From NCBI GenBank assembly GCA_910585755.1, contig CAJUFH010000021.1, forward strand, positions 1 to 41,287: a stretch of 41,287 bases of DNA. Direction: 5' to 3'. Numbering within the stretch: position 1 is the stretch's first letter; each line of letters opens with the position of its first letter. Below, in pieces: positions 17,331 to 23,496 of this stretch. Source of the stretch: an uncultured Muribaculaceae bacterium (lineage in GTDB: Bacteria > Bacteroidota > Bacteroidia > Bacteroidales > Muribaculaceae). A program made the translations under genes and the position numbers. The notes beneath the pieces were generated by a model. That model ran no database searches. It was not told where the DNA came from and saw only the letters and a program-made list of their open reading frames with translations.

Positions 17331-19286
17331 TTATTTCCCGGAAGCGGCCTCCTGGTTCTTGCGGGCCTGCTTGAGTACCTTCTGGTTGATTTTCGCGGGA
17401 TACTTCTCGCGCAGAGTAGCGACCCACTTCTCCTCGAGGTAGTTCTGATAGTCGCCGGTAACGGCTCCGCGGACATCCCCCGCGTCCTCCGGCTGGAGAA
17501 TAACGCGGTTCTGGTAGGGGAAGTAGAAGGCCCAGCGCCCCTTGGGTTCGGGCTTCTCGCCTCCGAAGGCGATAAAGTCGGTAATGGGGTTCTCCCCCTT
17601 CGCCGCGAGCACGCGCTCTACCTTGACGTTGTTGCCGAACTGGCGGCGGAGCACCAGGCCGAGCGAGTCGTTGGGGACGTTGTTGCTTTCAAGATACGCC
17701 TTCGCGGCGGAGCAGACGGAGTCGGAGGTGGCGAATACGACGTAGCTCTTCAGGCGGGGCTTGTCCCACGCATACTTCGCGCGGTTGGCCTCGAAGAATT
17801 TCTCCAGACCCTCTTTGTCCTCCTTGGCCTTGGACCACACGTTGCGGTCGGAAATCTCGAAGAGCATCATGCCGTCGCGGTATTCGTTGAGGAGGTTGCC
17901 GTACTGGGGTTCCTCGCGGGCCAGGTCCTCGCGGGCCAGGTCGAGAACGGCGTTTTCAACGGCGCGGTTGACAAGCCCCTCGAACTGCCGCGCCTGCTGC
18001 TCGCCGGTGCCGATGAAGGGATTGCCCATCTCGGCCATCACTTCCGACAGCATCAGGGGCTGCTTGTTGATTTTCGCCATCGGGGTCTCGCTGCCGAGGA
18101 ACTTGGCTGTCAGGGCTGAGTCAAGCCCCATGTTGGCGGCGATTTCCTGCTTCACGGCCTCGATCGCGGCCTGGTCGAGCTGGACTCCGTACTTCCGTTT
18201 GAGCTGCTCGACGCGGCGCTTGCGGGGAAGCTCGCCGCGCTCGTCCTGCGAGATTACCTTTTTCAGCATCGGATGCATGGTCTCGTAGGGGTCTATGCCC
18301 TTACCTTCGAGGCGCTTGATGATATGGTAGCCGTAGGCTGTCGCGAACGGCTCGGAAATCGCGCCGTCGGCCAGGGAGAAGGCCGTCTGCTCAAACTCAG
18401 GCACCATCTGGCCCGAACCGAACCAGTTGAGGCGGCCGCCGTTCTTGGCGGAACCGGGATCCTCGCTCTCGCGGGTCGCGACATCCTCGAAGTCAGCGCC
18501 TCCGGCGGTTACGAGGGTATAGATTGAATCGATTTTCGCCTTCTGGGCGGCAGCGGCCTGGGGGTCCATCCCCTGGGTGAGCTTCAGGATATGCTCAACG
18601 AGCACCTGCCCCTGGGCGGGACGCTCCCCGTTGACTTTCACGATATGGAAGCCGAAGGGGGTGCGGATTACCGGGGAAATGTCGCCGACCTTGGTCTCGT
18701 AGGCCGCGTCCTCAAACGTGTAGGGGAAGCGGGCGGCGGTGATATAGCCCATATGGCCGCCGTTGCGGACAACGGAGCGGTCGATGGAGAACTTGCGGGC
18801 CAGCTCGGCGAAATCGCTGCCGCCGAGGATGGCGGTGCGGATCGAGTCGAGAAGCTGTTTCTGGCGGGAGTCTGCGGCGGGATTGTCACCCAGGGCGATC
18901 ATGATATGGCTCACGTCGCGCTCGGTCTTCATCCGCTCGTATTCGGCGCGGAGGATGGAGTCCTCAACCGCCTGGTCCTTCAGATAGGGGGCGGAAAGGT
19001 CGCGGCGGTAACCCTCAAACTCGTTCTGGAACGCCTGGGTCTTGTCGATTCCGGCCTCGCGGGCGGCTGCAACCTTCTGCTTGTATGCCACGAACATACC
19101 GAGATACTCGTCGACAGTCTGCGGCTGGAGCTGCTGGGTGTTGTTTTTGTTATAGAGGTACTCAAACTCGCTGAGTTTTACGGGAGTACCGCCGATAGTC
19201 ATAAGCTCCGGATCCTTCGGACCCTTGGCGAAAGCCACGGTGGCCGCGGCAGCGGTAAGGGCTAATGACAGAAACAGTTTGTTCAT
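17331..19286 (-). CDS. Periplasmic peptidyl-prolyl isomerase with two parvulin domains (SurA/PpiD-like)
   Basis: The 651-residue protein has a signal peptide (MNKLFLSLALTAAAATVAFA). Two parvulin-type rotamase domains follow, at about residues 125-220 (DVSHIMIAL to GFHIVKVNGE) and 228-330 (VEHILKLTQG to GYHIIKRLEG). A long C-terminal region, which may be chaperone-like, comes after them. Such proteins help outer-membrane proteins fold in the periplasm. It is the first gene of a minus-strand set with the DUF4421 barrel and a small membrane protein. Its start codon lies only 17 bases from the edge of the foldback element at 19303-19490, so its promoter probably lies inside or beyond that element. 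Confidence 0.9.
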   Translation of the reverse strand: MNKLFLSLALTAAAATVAFAKGPKDPELMTIGGTPVKLSEFEYLYNKNNTQQLQPQTVDEYLGMFVAYKQKVAAAREAGIDKTQAFQNEFEGYRRDLSAPYLKDQAVEDSILRAEYERMKTERDVSHIMIALGDNPAADSRQKQLLDSIRTAILGGSDFAELARKFSIDRSVVRNGGHMGYITAARFPYTFEDAAYETKVGDISPVIRTPFGFHIVKVNGERPAQGQVLVEHILKLTQGMDPQAAAAQKAKIDSIYTLVTAGGADFEDVATRESEDPGSAKNGGRLNWFGSGQMVPEFEQTAFSLADGAISEPFATAYGYHIIKRLEGKGIDPYETMHPMLKKVISQDERGELPRKRRVEQLKRKYGVQLDQAAIEAVKQEIAANMGLDSALTAKFLGSETPMAKINKQPLMLSEVMAEMGNPFIGTGEQQARQFEGLVNRAVENAVLDLAREDLAREEPQYGNLLNEYRDGMMLFEISDRNVWSKAKEDKEGLEKFFEANRAKYAWDKPRLKSYVVFATSDSVCSAAKAYLESNNVPNDSLGLVLRRQFGNNVKVERVLAAKGENPITDFIAFGGEKPEPKGRWAFYFPYQNRVILQPEDAGDVRGAVTGDYQNYLEEKWVATLREKYPAKINQKVLKQARKNQEAASGK

Positions 19287-19302
19287 TGCTATGAGGTTTT
19301 GC

Positions 19303-19490
19303 TTAGAGGGTGTTTAATAATATCTGTTAATTAAGGGGGGTCGCGTTGTCAAACGCCAAACTTCGCTCTTTTAGGCCAATTTCGAGCTTTTCGTCGGTCA
19401 CGATGCCCGCATCGCTCCCTCCTCAAAACTCAAAATTGCCTCTAAAATAGCTCGTTAGCGTTTAACACCTATTATTAAACGCCCTCTTAA
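19303..19490. mobile_element. Foldback MITE-like element with long imperfect inverted repeats
   Basis: The outer ends are inverted copies: AGAGGGTGTTTAATAAT at 19305-19321 against the reverse complement AGAGGGCGTTTAATAAT at 19471-19487, one mismatch, with similarity going on through TGTTAA. A second inner pair joins 19351-19390 (AAACGCC to GAGCTTTT) with 19424-19463. A small hairpin CGATG-CCCG-CATCG lies near the centre (19401-19414). The element carries no reading frame of note, as expected of a non-autonomous element. Its tips resemble transposon ends, but no matching transposase is in the window. Confidence 0.6.
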
Positions 19491-19629
19491 TTGCGCTTTT
19501 AACTATATCGCTTCTCTGCGTTTTTTCACTAACGATATAACGTCCCCTTTCCCATATTATTGCCTCCGCCGGCAATTTTCAGCCGACGCCGGGCTATGAG
19601 GAAGGATAAGAGACTTCGGACTACCCGCG
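19491..19629. other. AT-rich gene-free stretch between the MITE-like element and the ATPase gene
   Basis: Together with the MITE-like element, this fills the 343-base gap between the PPIase and ATPase genes. It contains short inverted segments (CTATATCGCT and ACGATATAACG) but no convincing gene, terminator or promoter. Confidence 0.4.
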
Positions 19630-20943
19630 TCAGGCGTTCATATCGCCGAGGGAAAGCCCGACATAGCTGACTTTCCACCCTTTCCGTTTCTCAACGATAT
19701 TCTTCGACTTTTCCTCCAAAAGACGCAGGTCAATCCTCGAGGGGTTGCGCTTGGTCTCACCTATCACTATTTCCTTGTCTGCCTCATTAACAGCGACAAG
19801 GTCGATTTCGTTGCGGCCACCTTTTTCCCAGTAGTTGGTAACGATATTGTACAGTCCGGTCTCGCGGTAAAGCTGTCGGAAATAACGTTCGAGAATCCAG
19901 CCGGAGAATGTGTCATAATCGGCCAGCACTTTGGCGCGCACATACTCCAGGTTCCCGATTTCCACAGCGCTGCGGTATTTGAAAATGAATCGGAACCAAA
20001 AGTTAAGGAAATTATCGCGAATGCCGTATTTTACGTTCTGGCTGTTTTCTGTCGCGAGATAAGGACGGTAGCGGTACAGCAAGTCGTAGGTTTTCTCCAG
20101 ACGTTCGAGAAATCCGCCGGCATCAATCCCGGTGGCCGACTTGATCGCACCTCTCTCATTTTCTCCGGACGCTATCGCCGACATTATCGAGAAATAATTA
20201 CCATAGTCCTTTCCAAACTCGTCAGAAAGGAGTTCTTTCCCCTCATCAATGAAATAGGAGCCGTAGCTCAAAACGCATTTCAGAATCGCATCCTTCGTAA
20301 ACGCCTTATTAACTATGAGTTGTTCGACATATTTCGCCACACCGCCTGTCACCATATACATAGCGAGCAGGTCGTCAGCCGAATAGTCTGGATTATGTTC
20401 GGCCATAATCTCCCTCAACGTACGCAAGGGAAATTCCCGAAGGCGCATCCTCGAAGTGGCCCTGCCGTAGAGCGGTTCCTTGCGGTCGTCGAATATCTTA
20501 GTCATCATCGAATACAGCGAGCCACAGATAACGAGGTTAATCCTCGCTTCATCCTTGTTAGAATCCCAAATATTCTGCATATCGCTGAAAAAGGACTCGT
20601 TGACGTACTTGAAATTTTGAAATTCGTCAAAAACAAGTGTAAAATGGCGGCGCTTCGCGATCCGCATTATGGTCGCGAACAGACGGGTCATAGATGAAAA
20701 CTCCCCCAACTCCTCGCCAAGCTCTTCCCGCAAGGTCTCCGCCAACTCGCGGCACAACATAGCCTCGCTTTTACGAGCCACGAAAAAGTAAACCATCCCC
20801 CGCTCTGCCAGTGCGTGCTTTATGAGCGTGGTTTTTCCTATTCTGCGCCGACCGGTAATAACCGTCATCTGCGAGAACTCGCGGGATGTAATCTCGATCT
20901 CCCGCAATGTGTGCGTTTCTATCTCTCTGTCGTAGAATTTCAT
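19630..20943 (-). CDS. Archaeal-type AAA ATPase with DUF234 nuclease-like domain
   Basis: This 437-residue protein has a Walker A motif GRRRIGKTTL at residues 31-40 and a Walker B-like TLVFDEFQNF at about 104-113. ICGSLYSMM and the DUF234 C-terminal region follow. The end holds GGRNEIDLVAVN...EIVIGETKRN, which has the spacing of a PD-(D/E)xK nuclease core. The family is widespread in archaea and Bacteroidota, often in accessory DNA, and its role is not established; a link to mobile DNA or defence is only a suggestion. Base composition is visibly more AT-rich than in flanking genes, which hints at transfer. The start codon is within a perfect 53-base palindrome carrying a -7 box on each strand. 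Confidence 0.85.
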   Translation of the reverse strand: MKFYDREIETHTLREIEITSREFSQMTVITGRRRIGKTTLIKHALAERGMVYFFVARKSEAMLCRELAETLREELGEELGEFSSMTRLFATIMRIAKRRHFTLVFDEFQNFKYVNESFFSDMQNIWDSNKDEARINLVICGSLYSMMTKIFDDRKEPLYGRATSRMRLREFPLRTLREIMAEHNPDYSADDLLAMYMVTGGVAKYVEQLIVNKAFTKDAILKCVLSYGSYFIDEGKELLSDEFGKDYGNYFSIMSAIASGENERGAIKSATGIDAGGFLERLEKTYDLLYRYRPYLATENSQNVKYGIRDNFLNFWFRFIFKYRSAVEIGNLEYVRAKVLADYDTFSGWILERYFRQLYRETGLYNIVTNYWEKGGRNEIDLVAVNEADKEIVIGETKRNPSRIDLRLLEEKSKNIVEKRKGWKVSYVGLSLGDMNA

Positions 20944-20990
20944 AACTTTGCAACGGCGGTTGCTGCAACCGCCGTTGCAAAGTTATGAAA
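20938..20990. promoter_or_regulatory. Perfect 53-base palindrome with back-to-back -7 boxes over the ATPase start
   Basis: Arms of 26 bases (20938-20963 and 20965-20990) are exact inverse copies around a single central T at 20964. Each arm carries TAACTTTG, a perfect TAnnTTTG box: at 20943-20950 on the plus strand and 20978-20985 on the minus strand. The ATPase ATG (20943 to 20941, minus) is inside one arm. A minus-strand transcript would start near 20971 and begin with a GCGGTTGC-A-GCAACCGC hairpin. Confidence 0.75.
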
Positions 20991-21134
20991 AACTTCTGAA
21001 ACAAAAGGAATCCCGCCGGATTTAAATGCGGAGATTCTATCGGCATCACTCGAAAAGCCTCAGGAGAACGAACTAACGCGGCGAGGGGTGCGTTCTCATA
21101 TAAGACACACTTCTCTAACTGATAAGCAAAGGAT

Positions 21135-21806
21135 ATGCGCGTTGTTCAATTGTTAGCCACGTTAATTGCCGCCGGGACGCTCGCCGGGAGTGCCGCGGAA
21201 TTTGCTGTAGACGGAATCAAATACAGCGTCGACGACTACACCCACGCCACGGTAACCGGCCTCGCGGACGCGGACATGGACAGAATTTTCATCCCCTACA
21301 TCGTCAATCACTCCGACAACGGGGTTGAGCATATGTTCTTCGTCACGAGAATCGCCGCGGACGCGTTCGCTGGCACCGGCATAAGGGCCGTCGTTTTTTC
21401 TCCGCCGCCCTACAGCGGAGCAGCCTCGCAAGGAGCGCTGGTAATCGAGGACGGAGCGTTCAACACCCCGTCGCTTATGGTTGTAAACACATTCCGCCCG
21501 CACCTGCCCGAAGTTGAAGGTGACCCGTTCAATGAAGCGACATACGCCGAAGGCACTCTCGGATTCGGCATCAACCTTACAGAAGACCAGATTGACGAAT
21601 ATAAGTCGACGGAGCCCTGGAGCCGATTCAACAAAACCCAGGTTACGGCCGTAACCGCCCCCGAAACCGACAACTACGCCGGCCCGGTTGAGATTTTCAC
21701 CACCTCGGGCATAAAGGTTTTCAGCGGCGACCCTCAAGCCGCCGCGCTACCGAAAGGCATCTACATAATCCGCCGGGGACCGACAGCCTCCGTTTCAGCA
21801 TTATAA
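21135..21806 (+). CDS. Secreted protein with possible sorting-domain-like tail
   Basis: The 223-residue protein begins with a signal peptide (MRVVQLLATLIAAGTLAGSAA). The next region (FAVDGIKYSV, then FVTRIAADAFAGTGIRAVVF and VIEDGAFNTPSL) resembles the BspA-type leucine-rich repeats of Bacteroidales surface proteins, in short form. The C-terminal part (VEIFTTSGIKVF, then LPKGIYIIRRG) resembles a type IX sorting domain, but is short and weak. It is therefore probably exported, function unknown. It is a separate unit: the palindrome lies upstream and a hairpin-rich repeat downstream. Confidence 0.6.
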   Translation: MRVVQLLATLIAAGTLAGSAAEFAVDGIKYSVDDYTHATVTGLADADMDRIFIPYIVNHSDNGVEHMFFVTRIAADAFAGTGIRAVVFSPPPYSGAASQGALVIEDGAFNTPSLMVVNTFRPHLPEVEGDPFNEATYAEGTLGFGINLTEDQIDEYKSTEPWSRFNKTQVTAVTAPETDNYAGPVEIFTTSGIKVFSGDPQAAALPKGIYIIRRGPTASVSAL

Positions 21807-21875
21807 AGCGCCAAAAGGGGTAAATAACTGGTCGAAATTATTTTGCCTAACTTTCGCAAGCTCAAGTTGGAGTGA

Positions 21876-21957
21876 ATGAAGCAGATGGCCGGAGGCCATA
21901 TATTTTGTTAACCCCGGGCGTTGCCCGGGGCGGTAGGGCAGAAAGAAGGCAGCCCCG
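21876..21957. repeat. Three-hairpin repeat (REP-like)
   Basis: Three short hairpins follow one another: ATGGCC-GGA-GGCCAT near 21885-21899, CCCCGGGC-GTT-GCCCGGGG at 21912-21930, and CCCC-GGA-GGGG near 21943-21955. They lie in a gene-free gap of 287 bases. From memory, similar GC-rich hairpin clusters are spread through Bacteroidales genomes. No T-run follows, so it is more likely a repeat element than a plain terminator. Confidence 0.5.
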
Positions 21958-21993
21958 GAGGGGGGTGGATAAATAATGTTAATTTTTCTTAAA

Positions 21994-22028
21994 TTTGGGG
22001 GGGGGTAAAAATAATGTTTGTAAATTTG
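21994..22028 (+). promoter_or_regulatory. Promoter with a G9 tract in its spacer (candidate phase-variable)
   Basis: A perfect -7 box TAAATTTG lies at 22021-22028. TTTG at 21994-21997 is the nearest -33-like element. Nine consecutive G (21997-22005) lie at the start of the spacer, which is 23 bases long. The rpsF and tRNA-Pro promoters in this window have 20-base spacers, so loss of two or three G would bring this one to the favoured length. The gene controlled is the barrel protein at 22094. Confidence 0.5.
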
Positions 22029-22093
22029 CGGAAAACCAATCAGCCGCCGATGGCAAATCGATTCCATTGGCTTAAAACGCACAATCAATCCTT

Positions 22094-22705
22094 ATGAAAA
22101 AAATCAATCTCGTCATTCTCCTGATTATGAGTTTGACAGCCGCTATCGGCGGCGAAGCGCAATCCCTATCTTCTACCGGGCGAAGCGTCGAACAAAAGCT
22201 GAGCCAAACAAACACACAGGCGCAATCCGCAGCAGCACAGGGAGCTGACTCGGAATCGGTTATAGAAGGGTTCTCAAACCTCTATGTCAGTTGGCTCGGA
22301 GGATACGAGAACTTCGACAAAGGCTATTATGGGATAGGCTACGAAAGTTTCTTAAAAAGTGGCGTGATGTTTACCTTTGATTATCGCGGCAACTGGGGAA
22401 TCGTTGACCCGTCAAACATGGAAATCCGCTTCGGATCAGGTTATGGCGTTGCCCTTTCAAAATGGTTCGCAATCTCACTCGGCATAAGTGCGATGATGGA
22501 CACATACGACGTAATTGACAAAATCGACAAAAAGGGGAATATTACTTGGGACTCCAAGATTGGGGGAGGACTCATCGCCTCGCCGGGTATCAGACTGAGA
22601 CTCGCGCCAATTGTGCTCGGCGTACGTTTCGACCTCGGATGGGGTTACACCTCCGACTCTTATTTCTATAAGGGCATCTGCCTCTCCGCGGGTTTCCACA
22701 TCTAA
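22094..22705 (+). CDS. Putative outer-membrane beta-barrel protein
   Basis: The 203-residue protein has a signal peptide (MKKINLVILLIMSLTAAIGGEAQ), a Gln/Ser/Ala-rich linker (about residues 25-55), and then alternating aromatic and glycine strands (LYVSWLGGYENF, GIGYESFLKSGVMFTFDYRG, GSGYGVALSKWFAISLGIS) to a final strand YFYKGICLSAGFHI. This is the form of a small outer-membrane barrel of about eight strands. No specific family was recognised. The upstream promoter has a G9 tract in its spacer, so expression may switch. The gene with CxxCxGxG repeats starts 44 bases downstream and may be cotranscribed. Codon use is less GC-rich than that of the housekeeping genes. Confidence 0.7.
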   Translation: MKKINLVILLIMSLTAAIGGEAQSLSSTGRSVEQKLSQTNTQAQSAAAQGADSESVIEGFSNLYVSWLGGYENFDKGYYGIGYESFLKSGVMFTFDYRGNWGIVDPSNMEIRFGSGYGVALSKWFAISLGISAMMDTYDVIDKIDKKGNITWDSKIGGGLIASPGIRLRLAPIVLGVRFDLGWGYTSDSYFYKGICLSAGFHI

Positions 22706-22748
22706 TGACAACAACTTTATATCCACTCATTTATAGCCAAAGCACGTC

Positions 22749-23159
22749 ATGAGAAAAATTATCGCACTGGTTATGTTCCTGTCGCTGACGCTGGCTGCGA
22801 GCGCGCAATTCATTTTCAATCCCACCCCGCCTCCAGCTCCGATGGCTAAACAAATGTTCGAGAACGTACAGTTTATCTATAACCCTACTCCCAATGTCGG
22901 CGTAGTGCAGTCAGCGCCCGCGCCCGCTCCTGTCCAGAACGCCAACTCAAATCAAAATTATCAGGAAACGAAGCGCGACAACCTCAACAGGGTCGCGGGG
23001 GATACCTGCCCGAGCTGCAAGGGAACGGGCAAATGCCACGCCTGCAACGGCACAAAAGTAGCCCACAGTTATGGTAACTCATATACCTGCAACGTTTGCG
23101 ACAGTCAGGGGAACTGCTCTGTTTGCCACGGCACGGGCAAAACCCACTGGAACCGATAA
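22749..23159 (+). CDS. Exported protein with DnaJ-type CxxCxGxG zinc-finger repeats
   Basis: The 136-residue protein has a signal peptide (about residues 1-19, ending ASA). Two copies of a short FI(F/Y)NPTP motif and a Pro/Ala/Asn-rich linker follow. The C-terminal half has four Cys pairs: CPSCKGTG, CHACNGTK, CNVCDSQG and CSVCHGTG. This is the arrangement of the DnaJ central zinc finger, here without J domain and after a signal peptide. In DnaJ the domain binds zinc and substrate; an exported version might act in the periplasm or use the cysteines as thiols, which is inference. It is probably cotranscribed with the barrel gene upstream. Confidence 0.65.
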   Translation: MRKIIALVMFLSLTLAASAQFIFNPTPPPAPMAKQMFENVQFIYNPTPNVGVVQSAPAPAPVQNANSNQNYQETKRDNLNRVAGDTCPSCKGTGKCHACNGTKVAHSYGNSYTCNVCDSQGNCSVCHGTGKTHWNR

Positions 23160-23211
23160 CCCGATGCGCGGGCAGCGATGTCCGACAACGCACATAGGCG
23201 AAGACCTGAAT

Positions 23212-23264
23212 TTTATCAACCCCGTCATAAGCCGCCCTTGCCGGTTTATGACGGGGTTGATAAA
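23212..23264 (+). terminator. Long perfect hairpin after the zinc-finger gene
   Basis: Arms of 19 bases (23212-23230 and 23246-23264) are exact inverse copies around a 15-base loop. The stem is AT-rich at the base and GC-rich in the centre. It could end transcription of the 22094-23159 pair, although the T-run after it is poor. Confidence 0.5.
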
Positions 23265-23311
23265 TTATGAGGGATGTTGCGAAACCTGTGTCTTGGGCCA
23301 TTGTGGATTTT

Positions 23312-23402
23312 TGTAGGGACGCGGCGTGCCGCGTCAGCCCTGAGCTGAGAATCAATCAATTGTCTGATTTCCTAATCTGACGCGGCACGCCGCGTCCCTA
23401 CA
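23312..23402. repeat. REPIN-like inverted doublet of a palindromic unit
   Basis: Two 26-base units (23312-23337 and 23377-23402) are exact inverse copies, 39 bases apart. Each unit itself contains the palindrome GACGCGGC-GT-GCCGCGTC (or its complement). This arrangement, two REP-like hairpins facing each other, is what is called a REPIN. No REP-associated transposase is in the window. Confidence 0.65.
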
Positions 23403-23437
23403 CAGATTCAATTATGCGACATCCTTACATCCGGGTA

Positions 23438-23475
23438 TAAAAAAAGCGCTGTGTCGCGTTTTTTGACACAGCGCT
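23438..23475 (-). terminator. Terminator of the M3 peptidase gene
   Basis: An 11-bp stem (23445-23455 with 23465-23475) is followed on the minus strand by a run of T (A-run at 23439-23445 on the plus strand). It lies 21 bases after the peptidase stop. Confidence 0.85.
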
Positions 23476-23496
23476 ACTCCGACTCGTCGGAGAAAA

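Larger units (their letters stand above)
23160..23496. other. Gene-free stretch made of three inverted repeats
   Basis: No gene is seen between the zinc-finger gene and the peptidase gene. The space holds a 19-bp hairpin (23212-23264), a REPIN-like doublet (23312-23402) and the peptidase terminator (23445-23475), each listed separately. Confidence 0.6.

Noticed and set aside
23212..23402. CRISPR-like repeats
   Set aside because: The repeats here are inverted, only two per type, and have no regularly spaced direct copies or cas genes.
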